From positions 354,301 to 418,300 of the forward strand of contig CAADRB010000051.1 of NCBI GenBank assembly GCA_900708905.1: a stretch of DNA of 64,000 nt, written 5' to 3'. Below, piece after piece: positions 11,999 to 25,500 of this stretch (positions are counted from its first letter, which is position 1; the number at the start of each line of letters is the position of its first letter). The translations under genes were made by a program, and so were the position numbers. The notes beneath the pieces are model-generated. The model was not told where the DNA came from. It saw nothing but the letters and a program-made list of their open reading frames with translations, and did not search any database. This DNA is from Hymenolepis diminuta (lineage: Eukaryota > Platyhelminthes > Cestoda > Cyclophyllidea > Hymenolepididae).

Positions 11999-14900
11999 CT
12001 GCTCCTCAGGCGCACTGATTAACAAGGAATTTCAGTGTCCAATTTCTGGTTGTTTTAACTCTTATGAATGACAAGAACGATTGAAACGACACTTCTCAGA
12101 ATTTCATCTACAATGTTAATATCGAATTCGGTGCAACCTCTTCAAAAGATCGCTTGAAAAAGCCTATATTCTTCGACCTAAGTAGAGAAGAATTAGTTAC
12201 CCCATTTCCCCTGGGCCAAATCCCCCTATCTCTTCTCAGAACTAATTTCCCTCTGCTGTAGCTATGACTCCATTCGTCGATTAGTATATTGCATACTTTC
12301 CTTATCAAAAAATGTGATCACAGGCAATTATATTCTATTTGCACCTTTTCTTGCACATCTGACCTCTTTCTTAGAGGATTTAGTAAAATTTAATTTTTAC
12401 TAGCAATATTTATTTACTGAAAATCGTTTCTAATATCGCTGTTCTTCTAAATGTGTAATCCTATTATTCTTATATTCAGTTGAGTAGTAAAATAACTTAA
12501 AATTTGACCATTTTATCTGCCTACCTTTTGTTGAAAATAGATTTTCTTGCTCCACTTTATAATTTGAATTGAAATTGCAGATATTTTCTCAAAATAAGAT
12601 GAAGCATATTTCAGGAAGGCAATTAAGGCAATCGAAAAAATGACAAAGTAGAGGTTTTGTTCAATCGTATTCTGGACGGAATTGATAAGGCAGAATAGTA
12701 TGTGCTTTTTTCGTCATGTCTTGGTAAATAGTGAGCGATATATGGAAGAACTATACCATGTTGACTAATATCAGATGGGAGATTTTAAAATTGTTTACTT
12801 CATTGAATCTGCTAAATACTACTTAAATCTAATTAAGTATTACAACAAGGTGGATTTTTGTCAGTGGAATGGGCTGGAGCCAGAGCTGCTAGCAGAAGAA
12901 AAACAGCGAAGTTACTTGTAAACCGACCGTCCAAAATCACTTCATCTACTTTTTCTCTTAGCCGATGTCATAAACAGTAATAGAGATTCAAAATTTCTTC
13001 TAAATATAGTTGCATGCATTACAGTCTAATTGATAATAAAAGTTAAATTTAAAAGGTGTAAGATAAATTAAAACTGCTTTAACTCCTCTCATCTATAGTA
13101 AGGAGATAATAACAGTGGCATAATCAACGACTGAATTAAATCAACCAATCAACAAACTGTCACCATCGAGGACAAAAGCTCAATTAGAAACCCAATAATC
13201 GAACCTTTAAATTGAGTTTTGAGACATTTAAATATTAAAAAGTGAATTATACTCCTTATGTCAAAGTGACAACTCAGTGCATCCGAAATTAAAAAGAAGG
13301 ATCTCTGGTACTTTGACTTCCAAGTAAACTCACATTCACCCCCCTTTTCGTATGTTTGGACGGTATTCCACAATTAAATCTCGTTAAAAGGTTTATGTAT
13401 TGCCATGCATTATGATTATGACACGTCGAGTTGTAAAGTTGGCCGAGCGGAAGCTCTGTGTTCGATTTATTGCCGATTGTCTAAATACCAGATACGGGCT
13501 TACATTGTCTACGAACCAACGCCCACTTTAATGATATTGCGATTAGTTCCTGTGAATTGAATTCAAATTAATTATTTCGAATTTCGATTACTTTCTCTCA
13601 AAAATGTACTGATAGGAGGCTGACAAACCAAAGATCGAGCCACATTGTTTGTGTTTTGTCTTGGGATAATCCATTCCCACAGGTTGTCTCAAAGTCGCAC
13701 ATCATTCTAATCGATGTGAGGCGCTCATCGCTCCAGATAGCTTGGAAGTAATTTTTAGAGTAGAAACTTTTATCAGTCCAGTGGTGCTTTACTCCCCCCA
13801 AACCTCAACACCACAATGACAACTTATAATTCCGTCTTGCCTTTGATTAGTTAACGTATGGTTTTGAGTTTAGGACATTCTGTCTCATCCTTCCCTCTGG
13901 TGTGATTCATTTGTAACTCAGCAGAGATTAGACTTCTCAAGAGAGGACCTACTTTAAAAAATTACGTTTTTAGTCTTTTCCTTTAGAATTGTTTTTTCTT
14001 CCCTACTGATTTACGTTGGAACTCCCTCCTTACGCATACTCGAGGCTTAACCTTGAGTGAAGTCTATTTAGCTCCGCTACGATAAACTCATTCTGTTCTT
14101 ATCGACTGGATTCTATTTTGTCTGTTGAGAGAAAAAGGTATATCTGAAGTGTTTGCCCAGCCATTTAGACGCAATTTTTGTTAGACTTTTATTTTCCACT
14201 TCTGCCTTCCCACTTATTAATACATATTGGACGGTTTTTACATTCTCTTTGTTAATGTGCTTCTATATAATAAAGAATTATAATTTTTGTCCGGCTATGG
14301 TAATAATGAAACCTTTCAGCAAACATTTCAGAAAATAAACCGAACATATAAAACGGACACTTGATTTTCGTTTTTGCTCATCGCAAAGTAATCATGACAA
14401 TCTGGCTCTGGACTTTGAATATCACGTTCAAAATTGTACTCGTTATTGGAGACTGGACAACTCTGTACTTCTAGAATTCCATTATTTTGAAATTTTGACA
14501 TTCTGACTTCATTATATGGCTTTATTCGACTCCACGTTTCATCTATTGTGAGCTGAATACTGGGGCTACTCAGTGTAAAGTTATGAAGAAAAAAGGAGAG
14601 CAAAAGAGTTAACAAGGGCAGTACTTTAATGAGACACTGCAGGGAGGGCTACAAAAGAGGAAGATAGGAGAAAATTTTGATAGAGAGGGGAGAAGAGGAC
14701 AGGGTAGGTGTGGTAGAAACCGGAACGTCGGAACCGGGTCAGGAGGGTAAGTTTACACAAGTGTATATAAAGATGAAGGGTTGTAAAACGCTTGGAAAAA
14801 GGGCCGGATGTAGAGAGATAAATGTATATCGATTAGTAAATTGAAGGAGGGAATGTTGGTTCGAACAACCACTAGAATCTCGTTAGGAGTTTATCAGGCT

Positions 14901-17900
14901 TGGCGATGTACAGACAGCGATAAGTTCCTGCCGAATATTTGCGGTTTCAGTGACTAACAAACTGTCTAGCGATACAAACTCAGATACTTAAAATATTTTG
15001 ATCAGATATAATTTACGAAGATTTCAAGATAAATTCAAGGAAAAAATGGTCGTATTTGTGTATTTCTCTATTTAAATTTCTTACCTCTGTTTTTGTTGTC
15101 AAGCCACCGAAAATAAGTTTTGAATTCTGAGCACTTTATAAGAAATTAATGAACAGAAATTTCGTTGTCAACTGAGGGAAAAAACGGTCTTGTATACTTG
15201 GTTAATATATTATTTATTTTTTTTGCATAGAATTTCAGTTAAAAAACAAGGAAGAAGAATGTCAAGAAACAAGTTTTCCTGATTTGCTTACGCTAAAAGA
15301 TTCGAGAATTCCCTTAATAACTATTTTATTGTAGATTTCGGGATTAATTTTGAAATATTTTAGGTCCAATTTCAAATGAACTTGAAGATAAAGCAAGTTA
15401 CTTCGAAGCAAACCTCTGTTAATGAATATGAAATAATTCCACGGAGGAGTTTTTGTGAAGTCAGCATCAGCAAATTGTCTGTTCGCTATTCTCCATTCAA
15501 ATTATAATCCTTTTCAATGATGATATTACTCGATAAACTATGCACTGTCATTAAATCTTTTGATAGAAAATGATTTAATATTTATATTTGACAGTTGTTA
15601 TAAAGTTTAGGAGTGACATGTACATATTCCTGATAATAGTCATTGCGGAGTGTAAAGTGAAGAGCTTGAAGCTTTGGTTAAAAGTAGGGATTTATTTCGA
15701 ACCCGAATAGTATTTGATCATCATTTTACCTAAGATCATATTTTTGGAGGTCGTCAAACTGGGCAGAAGATCAATTTTGGCGGATTTTGTGCAGAAGATT
15801 GCATAGAATATCAATTTTATACGCAAATGCAAATGTGGATTTCACAAATAACGTGATACTAGAATAGAGCACATATCTACAGTGGATCAAATTTAGAATA
15901 ATTCATGGATCTGGTGACTTTGTTCTTCATCACGAGTGATGAAAGTCACTTTGTTAAAAGTACGTGTTTGTGTTATGACACCCCCCCATCCTTGAAGCAG
16001 TTTACCTTTTTCTTCCTTTAACTCGAACTGGTACTGTGAATCTAATTTCTTACTAAATTACGATTTCCATAAATCGAGTAATTTGGCGAATGAAATACGA
16101 ATAAGTTGAGAAATGGATATTAGAGATAAAAAATCATCAGAGATTTCATCTAAAGTGAGTCTCAGTGAGGACAGTTTTGCTCAAAGCACATTGATTACCC
16201 GAAGAGAAAAGTTCACTGACGTGACACTACTACCCCTTTGGTCAATGAATCTTGAAAACTTCCCCACATGAACTCATTCAAGAAATTGGTTGTCTAATAC
16301 ACAAATACAAACCATGAAACAATTGGAACAAAAAGCGATCCTCCTGGGGAGTCTTGAATTCAAATACGGTTCATCTCTTAATTACCTCCTTCTATCTGTC
16401 TTTAAATTCTTCCCCCTCATGGAAATTGTTTACTGTTTGTAATACTTAAGTGCTTTCTCTTATGTAAAAAATAAAGAAGACGGAATATACGCTTTCTGGA
16501 ATATTTTGAGGAAAGTTTTATTAATACCCACGAAATGACAACGATTTAAAGTCCCTTATCATAAGGAAGCGTCTCTACTCGAATAATAATAAAACAGTTT
16601 AACATATATCAAAGGAAGGAGGGTAACTGGAAGTGAAAAATAAAGTCTGGATACTAAAAGAGTCTTACTAAATTTTTCCTTTTCTCGGACTGGCCACAGC
16701 TTCCTGTTCTGATGTCTCAATGCCCAAATTTATGGAGTTGTGCTCTGTTTCTTAAGTAAAATAACAGGTGAACTTAGATGGCCCATCACCCGCTTCAGTC
16801 ATATTTTTTTCTTCCAACAGCAGAACTGCTGATGAGATGATGGGAGGTAATATGATTTTAACATAGCAGTGTCTATTGGGATTCAAGAGAAGTGTACAAT
16901 TTGCTTTAATGTATATAGCACACTTAAATGAGGATATAAGCATGCTTTTAGTATTCTCTAAAAATAATGTTGCTGTTAACAGAATCTTTAAGTTAATTAA
17001 ATAAAAATATTTAATGGGAGAAAATTTTAAGAAGAAATAATCAGAAAGTTAAATAATTAAATAGTTAAAATTCAGTTCAGAGACGATGCAGTTAATTACT
17101 CGTTAGCTCATTCCAGCAGACGTGGTTAAATAGAGAATATGAGCTGTTGATCCGTATCTGCTATTTACACACCTATCATTAAATCACTTGGTGAATGTAC
17201 ACCCGGAGAGCTTGTGCGTAGCCCCAAATTTGGCACACCTGGCCTACCGCTCACTTTATAGCTCAATACAATATTCAAATTTGTCGAAATCATGGCATCT
17301 GAACACGCGGAATAACAAAATAGTTCAATCAAGAGATAAAACAGGGAGACCCAAATAGAAGCATATTATGCAGCTATGATGTCGAGAGTCTTTATTCGAT
17401 TCCTGAAAGCAATGAATTGTAATCCTTTTCACGAGAGATTAGATTTAACTAATGTTTTCTAAATATTCTAAAGCTCAATTTTCAAGGTTTGATTTCAAGG
17501 CTTCATGATGAGTAATTGTCCGTGATATTTAAAATTTGCTGACTAATTGTTTAAATCGAATGGTTAATCACGCCATTTTGATAATTTCTATTTTCTTACG
17601 GCGTTCTAATAGTATATCGACATTTTAAACATTGAAGACCATTTTTAAATGTTAAGTTGTGTAAATTAAAACAAGTTTTTTAATAAATTTTCAAGGCCAA
17701 AGCAAATTTTTGATTATAGAGAGATGCGAAAAGTGTTAAATCTGAAGCATCTAGTCGTTAATTTTAATGCAAGTAAATTGCGTAGCGGAGCAGATTACCC
17801 TGTAATGTATGGAGAATAAGTTAGTAGCAAAATTTAAACCGGTATTAGCTGAAAATATCTTCCTCCGATTATTTAAACAAATCTGGCATTACAATAGCGA

Positions 17901-20481
17901 ATATCATTGGTTATTAACTTAAATAGAGTTATAAATTTTGAATTTCCTCTGAGAAATACCGAGAAAATAAACTCGACCGCTTAATAATATTATCTAAGAA
18001 CAATATTTATATGCCACATCTAATAGGTTCTTTTTGCGATTGATTAGTTACCTAAGTAACCGGTTCTATTGAAATCTATCAAGTTTAAGTCACTTTTGAA
18101 AGTCCCGTCTACTTGTAAAATAATCTCTGAACTCCTTTAGCATCCGAGGAAATAAATCACAAAAATTATGCCTTCAAGTATTTCGATTCCACAAAATGTT
18201 ACGAGAAAGCGGAAAAATAAACACTTCCTTACTCGAATAGAGTAAAATCCGTCTACTTCAATTTAACCTCCATTTCGTTAATAACTGGCCAATTTAAAAT
18301 ATGTTTCGATGCTCAGGATATTAATAATAATAAATAATAATTAATAATTAATAAAAGGATTAATTTTAGTAAGTGTATTATTTTGTTAGCTATTTTCTCT
18401 TGACGGCTTATTGATAAGTTCCACCTTACTTAAAGTAGAAATGTAAGAGAATTGCACTGATTTAATATATTATAAAATTAAATTTTCAGACGAAATTTTG
18501 CGGTAATTTCAAATTTAAGCTAGTAGTAATAACGGGTTTCATGCGTTTACCCTCTCTTCTAAATGGACAAAGTGATTTAAAACAATGACCATCCAAACAG
18601 GCTTTATTTTTTGAAATTGTTCAAAATATTATTATTTTTGGGCGGAATTTTGAAATGTGGGATTAGAGGAATCCTCTCGAGAGCCAACATCTACATCAAA
18701 TTTTATTCGCCAACCTCAGTTAGTTAAATTCGTCTGAATACGTGGACACTTATCAAATATTATTCAGATATGTCATATTTAAATCAAATTCAAGATTAAT
18801 TTTTAATGAAATTTAGTAAAATTCTACCAAAAAGATTAGTGAAAAAGTTTTATGCTTAATTCAATTAAGAAGGCCTGTTATGCTAAAAGCTCTCTACAAG
18901 TGAAACGTCTTTTGCTCTCTGATCGCCATTTTTGTAAATCGGGCAGACCTGTACATCTTTCTTGCCTTCGCGATAACATTTGACACCACAACTTGCTATA
19001 GAACAGTCTGCATGAAATTACATCACTAGGGCACTAATTTGGTTTCTTTTAGTCTAATACATACCTGTCAGTCATATCAATCTTAGCAATTCACTACCCC
19101 AGGGTTGTAGATCTATCCTTTGATATAAAGTGAGCGGTGTTGCATACCATTGCATTCCGGTGAACTCTGCTATATAAAAATCCGGTTAGGTACTAGCATT
19201 ATTCTCTTTTAGCCATCGCATTAGTTTAAATCAACTAACAATTTTTAGTCTAATGGTTGGCATGACAGACAAGTGTATCACAGTGATTAAGTGAGAATTA
19301 CTAAATGAGAGAGAACTCAGGAAATTTTTACAGCCAGGGTGACTAATGGGTGTAGAACAGGCATTTAATCGCTGGCCGCGAAACCCTGTGTGTACCACTG
19401 TTGCATGTTTTACGAACTCGTCTATAAAGTCAGGTAGTGCCCATCGGTGTACACTTGGCGAGCAAAATGGGCAACCGCACGTGTTATGTGCAAGGCTCTA
19501 TGATGACATTCTCCACCCCCGTTTTCTAAATGGCCTGGAGATTATTGTTACTACCGCGGAATTCGGTGTTATTAAATATGACCTCATTAAATATGCCATT
19601 TGGTTAAATAACTATGGACGAACTTTTGATGACCTTACTATCAACGCTCATCACCTCATTTAAACATACACAATTAAATTTCTTTAAATTCTGGATTTTA
19701 AAACGTACATTGCAATTGTGGCCACTAAATTGCCTGAATCTAATGTCATCGATGCTTCTGGGAATTACTTCTTTGATGAAAGCGTATCTACACCTCGGAG
19801 GTGGGCCCGGGGGGGGAATGTGGTGTGTTCCCATCCGGTCATATTATGGTTCAACATTTTGTCTACCTGTTAATGGACACCTCCCCTTTACATTAAGGCT
19901 AATCACTTTAAATAAGCGTATAAACGTTTCTGAATTTTCGGCAAGAAGGTTAATGATGCAGACACTTAAGTTAGCACTTTTCAGGTGTGCTGAAAGATTA
20001 ATGAATCGCACTAGAAAAATAGTGGACTCAAAGATAGATTAGCAGACAGTCATACAAGAGACTGGTTTACCATATTAAAGGGTACTGAGCGCATACAAGA
20101 AACGTGGAATGGCAGTTCAACAAATAATACTGAAACCTCTTTTAGGAAAATATTATTTTCATCAAGACTAGACACCGTAAACACCACGATCACTGTAATT
20201 AGGAAAAATTCAAAATCCATTAGCCCTTCATAAAATAGAACAGTCATGATTTGTATCCATTTTAAATTTAAACCACATTCAAATAAACAAAATGTAATAC
20301 AAAGAAAAAGTAAAATAGATTTTATGAAAAATACATTTCTTTCATGCACTGCACATCAAGTAAAAGACTGATTGGTTGAAAAGACAGGGAAAGAAGGCAG
20401 GTAAAATTTTTGGTAAGTACGTTTAAAAGATATCTTTTTTCAATCGAATTCACTGTATGTGATCCTGTTTGCGTTGTTCAC
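11999..20481. other. Intergenic, no supported gene
   Basis: It contains the 17295-17425 repeat, a purine-rich patch at about 14640-14720, and a GC-richer stretch at about 18900-19900. That stretch has a TATATAAAA (19171-19179) and open frames without recognisable domains, which might be an eroded transposon. Confidence 0.55.
17295..17425 (+). repeat. Dispersed repeat, shared with 26288-26430
   Basis: It shares GCATCT.AACACGCG.AATA.CAAAA, then ATGCAG..ATGTC.AGAG and TTTATT.GA near the end, with small indels, in direct orientation with 26288-26430. Family unknown. Confidence 0.6.
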
Positions 20482-20487
20482 TTTATT
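20482..20487 (-). terminator. AATAAA overlapping the stop codon of the acidic protein gene
   Basis: The sequence GGAATAAAG contains both the TAA stop and a canonical poly(A) hexamer. If used, the 3' UTR would be only some 10-30 nt. No other AATAAA occurs in the next 400 bases on this strand. Confidence 0.35.
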
Positions 20488-20532
20488 CCTCGGTAGGATG
20501 ATTTAAATTTTCACTTGAATTCTCTCCAGTAT
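20483..20532 (-). CDS. Acidic protein gene, exon 3 (terminal, 50 bp)
   Basis: It is reached from acceptor TCTATTTCAG; the split codon gives Asn, then TGENSSENLNHPTEE and a TAA stop. The short tail is as acidic and polar as the rest, which supports the junction. The stop lies inside an AATAAA hexamer (20487-20482). Confidence 0.7.
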
Positions 20533-22520
20533 CTGAAATAGACAATGCGGAAAGAGTAATTCACTTGCGAATATTAGAAATCTCTCTATTAGCATAGAAA
20601 GTATTAAGTACTCACTTGAAGTATCACTTGATGCGACGAAGTCCATTGCCCATTCACATTCAGAAGCTTTGTCGAAACTTTCCGAGACATCAGAATACGG
20701 TTGCAATGATAGTGAATTTAGTTCATCCAACAAGGTATTATTTGATCCACTTTCGTCAAATTCATCGTCGTCATCTGAAGAGTCGGTTTCACTACTTGGA
20801 ACTGGTGAGTCTGGTCGATTACCAGGAAGATCATTTACATCGGTACAAGTCAAATTCAGTTTTCTCAAGAGGTCCTCCACCTCTTCTTCTGTTGTTGGTA
20901 CGGATTCCTCTTTGGAGTATTCGTTGTACTCATTAGATTGCTTTGAGATTTGGTGGCTTAATGGGGATTCTTCTGTACATTGGGCTTTAAGTTTTAGCAT
21001 GTTATATTTATTCCAGAGGTATTCAAAATATTCATGATCTAGTACATTGCATTTATATGTTGAATCAATATCACTGAAGACTTCTTCTGATGAAGTTTTG
21101 CTTCGATTGGCGCTTGTATTCCTACTGTCTGATGACCACTCATCCGTTGAGGCGTCACTCACTGAGACTTCATTGCGTACGCTTTGAGAACTCGTCGGAG
21201 ATTCAGATTTCAAAATCTTTTCAATATTCTCAGTAAGTTCATTTTCAATTACAGCTGAAATATCGACAACATATAAAAGAGCATTAAAATCTCTCAAATT
21301 ATATGTGAATAATTGTGGTTGGATTAAGAATCCACATCAACTTAAATTCACATCAAATGTCCCATTTCTGGATTTAAGAGCTTCTCGAGAAGCTGATTCA
21401 ATTGACCACTATCTAGTTCCATCATTTTTCGACTTGGAGATGATCATGCAACTAGGAGGTGCAAGCATGAAAACACTTGAATGTCAGGCAGAGTCAGAAA
21501 AGAATCAATCTTATCTTAAAATATAATGATGGGCATTAAAGGCTTATTAATAAGGGGATAACAGATAACACAATGGAAATTATGAAAAAGCATCTGAGCA
21601 TGTGAAATGGCACAGTAGTGCCAGCAGGCGATGGAACGCTCACGGTTCTCTTTCCTCTTTCTCCAATTTATCTCTCCTTCTTATATCTAACTCTCATTCT
21701 CATATTTTAACTTCTGTTATACGATGGACTTTGGCCAGCACTCCGCTCTTGACTGAAGGCTGTAGTTTATTGCCTTTAGCTGCTAAATGCCTTAGCTCCT
21801 GCATATCCAGTATTGTAAAACAAATTCGGACACATCTCTTACAAGCTTGGGTCGATTTCTTTTCAGGATTAGTTCTAACCAAAAATGATAAAGACGTCAA
21901 TTTCAATCGGAGGAAATTATCCAAATTTAACCTCCTCTTTCCTCAGTAAGCGTATTTAAAATTTTGCAAATCCTGCCATAACAGTCAAAGAAATCATGGA
22001 ATTAAAAATTAGAGTCTAATTAATGACATCTAAAGAGAGCGAAATTTCATGGAAATTGCAGTAAGAGGAAAGGTGAGGAATCATGAAAAAAATAGAACTT
22101 ACTTGTGTCTCTAAATCCATATGAATACGATAAGACGAATGGCGAAGTATTCGCAGAATTTTCCTCGCTTTCCTCTAAAAAATCAAGCTGGGGGACAAAA
22201 GTATCTGTGTTGCATTCATTTTCAGGGAAATCAGATGGATCAAAATACGACTGAAAATTTTGGGGAGTATCCATTGAAGAATTTGTTTCCCACGTACCGA
22301 GCAAGTCGCATTCCACTGCCATCCGTGGGGGAAAATAACCCCTGAAATCGCAAGCTGCTCTACTCCTCCATTCGGACCATAAACGTGCAAAATCACTGTC
22401 AGTCTCTCTAACTTCTTCCTCCGTGTTGACTGTAGAGAAATCATCTATATCTGATTCATTCTGACTTGTTCTTGGAGAAGCATTGATTTCCTTTTCTTCG
22501 CGATTAGTATTTGATTCCAT
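20483..22520 (-). CDS. Unrecognised acidic Ser-rich protein, three exons, 368 aa (gene span)
   Basis: The exons are 22520-22103, 21254-20616 and 20532-20483, with donors GTAAGT and GTGAGT, acceptors TATTTCAG and TATTTCAG, and phase 1 at both junctions. Frame continuity over three exons and an open 639-bp middle exon in AT-rich DNA make this a real gene. I do not recognise the product. It is rich in Ser, Asp, Glu, Asn and Thr, with acidic clusters such as SSDDDDEFDESG, and has no signal peptide or membrane helix. Two aromatic segments stand out: DFARLWSEWRSRAACDFRGY (43-62) and DHEYFEYLWNKYNMLKLKA (about 219-237). They share an acidic-aromatic-LW-aromatic pattern and may be two copies of one short binding motif. 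TEEEVEDLLRKLNL (about 271-284) is a possible short helix. The profile suits a largely disordered, phosphorylated intracellular adaptor, which is inference. The ATG follows an acceptor-like TCTGCAG by two bases. Confidence 0.8.
20616..21254 (-). CDS. Acidic protein gene, exon 2
   Basis: It completes codon 140 (Thr), encodes residues 141-352 and ends in phase 1 before GTGAGT. The frame is open over its 639 bp and stays open beyond both splice sites, so intron retention on the 3' side would add a hydrophobic tail instead of the exon 3 end. The sequence is dominated by Ser, Asp and Glu. Confidence 0.82.
21255..22102 (-). other. Intron 1 of the acidic protein gene (848 bp)
   Basis: It is a GT..AG intron. 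A pyrimidine-rich patch lies at about 21640-21720 on the plus strand, and no other gene was seen. Open frames on the plus strand here have no recognisable content. Confidence 0.75.
22103..22520 (-). CDS. Acidic protein gene, exon 1
   Basis: It encodes residues 1-139 and the first base of codon 140. It starts MESNTNREEKEINASPRTS and ends SYSYGFRDT before a GTAAGT donor (phase 1). The aromatic block at residues 43-75 (LWSEW, GYFPPR, ECDLLGTWE) is the most structured-looking part. Confidence 0.8.
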
Positions 22521-25500
22521 TGCTGCAGATATTTTTAGGGACTAACACTGAATAGGTCTTAGCGGAAGGTCGTATAACGATGAAGTGAATTTCGATTGTC
22601 ACAACTGGGTTTAAATTCAAACGGTTTGACCTTGTAGTGTGAGGAGTCATAAAATCTGTATATAATTATACCATTAGAGGACAAGCTTTGTACTAATGAG
22701 GCCAAATTGATCATTAATCGATATCTCGGTATTCCAGGTACAGCGTACCTTGGTTACCTAATTGTGATTAAATTTATGTAATAAAATCTTCGCTAAAAGT
22801 ATGACCAAACAATAATTTATCTTGACCTCAGTCCATAAAATTTGCTCTAGATATTCCAGTCTTCATTATTAGGTAATCTGAGGTCAGACTCAATCATCAA
22901 GCGAATCACTCGAATTTTAATCGAACTTTTTAATAATTTTCCGAACTATTCCACCTTGTATGCTTTAGAACTTTCGTTAAACGCGTGGCTCAAATTTTGA
23001 TACGTATTCATAACTAGTTAAAATGTTGCAGTTAATGGACACCCTGCATGTTTTAGGGAACAAAACGCAGTTTAAATAATAATTTGTAGAATTTATAAAA
23101 CCAATGACAAAATGGTGGAAAATCAGTTAATGTCGAAGACTTTAAAAAGAGCCTAGTCACTTCAATCTATCACAAAAATAGGCCAGACATATGTATCTAT
23201 AAGCCCTTTTTGAGTGCACCCTTCAGATATGATTGATGTACCACAGGGAATAGATTTCATTGTAGGATTAGAAGTTCAAATTTTGCCTTTTAATCTTTGC
23301 TAAAACTTATTTCCCTTCTGATTGATATTCATATGCTTGTGTATACATTGAAGAGACCTGCTCTATTGGCTGCCTATACTCTTTTCCCCGTGGAAAATGT
23401 TTGAGATGATCAGAAGATAATTCTACTCTGGATTGAATACTGTTTGTCTGGAGCAAACTGCAAGTCAATTTGATCATAGCAATGATTAAAGAACATTACA
23501 CGATTTGAACCCTGAAATCAAGAAGTACGCCTTTAACATCTCGGATATAGTACACAACTTCATGTACTAATGTTTCGAGGTCTGTATTCGGATATTTATT
23601 TCTTTTTCCCGAGTGCATTCGTATTCATTGCACTTAGGTACCAGAAATCAATTTATTAATTTAGATGACCGGTCAGCCGCTTCCGGCAGTACTAGCAAAT
23701 CATAAGAGGCAGCTAGAGTTTACTCACAGCAAACTCTAATATCATATTGTATAACCGTAGTACCACACATAAATCTTATCTCGTACCGGCAGTACGCAAA
23801 AGAAAACTTCTGGAAGTTTTATTCATAGGATGGAGTCTGAATAAAGAGAATAGTAAATGAGTCCAAAAAAGTATGAAACTCAGAGGCGGTTCAGAAAAAG
23901 TAGAAAATAAAGTCAAGACATCAGGAGTCTTATTTGAATCCAGGAAGCTTCGAGTTATCCATATTCTCAAAGAAATGTAGCTTGTCAGGTAATCTCCTGA
24001 TGTTCAAACTAAAGTTTTTATTCCTCAGGTGTAATAAGTTGAAATATTATCCGTTTATTTGCATTTCATACTTTTACCTTCCATTCTGTTATATACGACT
24101 TTTCTCGATGGTATAATGTTGTGATTTCATTCCACATATCACATGACTATCCATTCCTCGAGTCTCATTCTTAATCATACTTGATCTCATTCTTACTGAC
24201 CACCTAATGGCTCCATTACATTCCTATATATAGAGTTGACATGTCTTGATAATAGAAATATAGTGGAAGTATATGCAGCGTATGAATCCCAGTGTGTAGG
24301 TGAGTCCCCTCGTAATTCATTCATTCGGGCAATACCTCTGTTTCATTATCGGGTCCATGATTTCCATTATTTCCTCGATATTTGGAACTAGCTGACCAGT
24401 TGATTTAATTCTGAAAATGGTCATGTCGCCTTGACTTACTTACATTTTCCTAAGACCGAGAAGATAAGGCTGACAGCCGAATTTTAACTTTACTGAATTT
24501 GCTTTTTATACATACGTTACTTAATAGTAGTGGCAGCGATAAACCCATTATTGGTAACATTGAAAGATTAAGACAAATTTTCATTTTAAAATGGATTCAA
24601 AAATTAGCAGACTTCTTCTTAATTAAACTTTATTTGAATTTACTCCTCAAAATATCTTAGCTTTGGATCTGAAGAAATAAGGAATTCAAACCATTGAATC
24701 ATTCAGGGCTGAACATAAACTCTCACACAGGAAACAAGAATACTCGTCTTGAGGTGCTCTAGTTCTCTGGATTACCACAAAATAAAGAAGAAAAAGGATA
24801 TTAAATAATATCTTTAATATGGAACAACAGCCAGAAGAGAGCAATCTTACAGTCAGTATGAGGAAATACGATTCCGAGAACGAAAGTACTATAGAGAGTG
24901 AATGCCAGCCAATACCTGCCGATTGAAAACGGTAGAATCTCGAAACAGTATCTATAAACGGTTCAGATGTTTGCGCATAAATACATCAATCGGAGACATC
25001 TTCGGATGGAAATGATTATTTTATTGATTACCAGATTATCACCGAAATTATCTTGCAACGTGAGTCACTTAATTTGACTTATTTCTTCCATTGTGCCACC
25101 TAGTACAGTGGTCACAACCACTTCATAATCCCCATGGCATTCTAGCAAGGAGAAAGTAGTAAACAAAGCAGGTTTTCGGGATCAATCATGTGATATCTTT
25201 AAGCAAAAGCAACAAGCGAAATACGATACAATACGAAGAGATATTAATGCTTTTCATTGTCTTGCTCCCACCATTTACGATTTGGACTAGTCTTTTGCTC
25301 CATTTAATGAATTTCATTCTAAAATTAAAAAAAATCATATTTTTTTTATTTTCCCTGAACAATAATACTGAAAGAATTTTCATAAAAGTACTCTTACAAT
25401 ATAGTAAAACAAGTTTATTAATGACAAAAATTGCCAAACTTCCTCAACTTGCTTGGAGCATTTTTTTCTGCCACATTCAAGCCGTTAACCTAATAACCAC

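Noticed and set aside
13440..13467. tRNA-like A box (TGGCCGAGCGG) followed by a B-box-like GTTCGATTT
   Set aside because: The boxes are far too close for a tRNA, the B box lacks its final C, and no acceptor or anticodon stem can be formed. At most it is a SINE or tRNA relic.
17225..19138. Inverted 14-base identity ACCGCTCACTTTAT between about 17230 and 19135
   Set aside because: A match of this length is expected by chance in 64 kb and the flanks do not align.
19346..20042. Two overlapping plus-strand frames (105 and 142 codons) after a TATATAAAA box, possibly an LTR element body
   Set aside because: No gag, protease or polymerase motif was found and no matching LTR pair, so I only mention it as a possible eroded transposon.
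20050..20349. 99-codon minus-strand frame with membrane-like segments just past the acidic gene
   Set aside because: Hydrophobicity is explained by T-rich codons and no family resemblance or splice sites support it.
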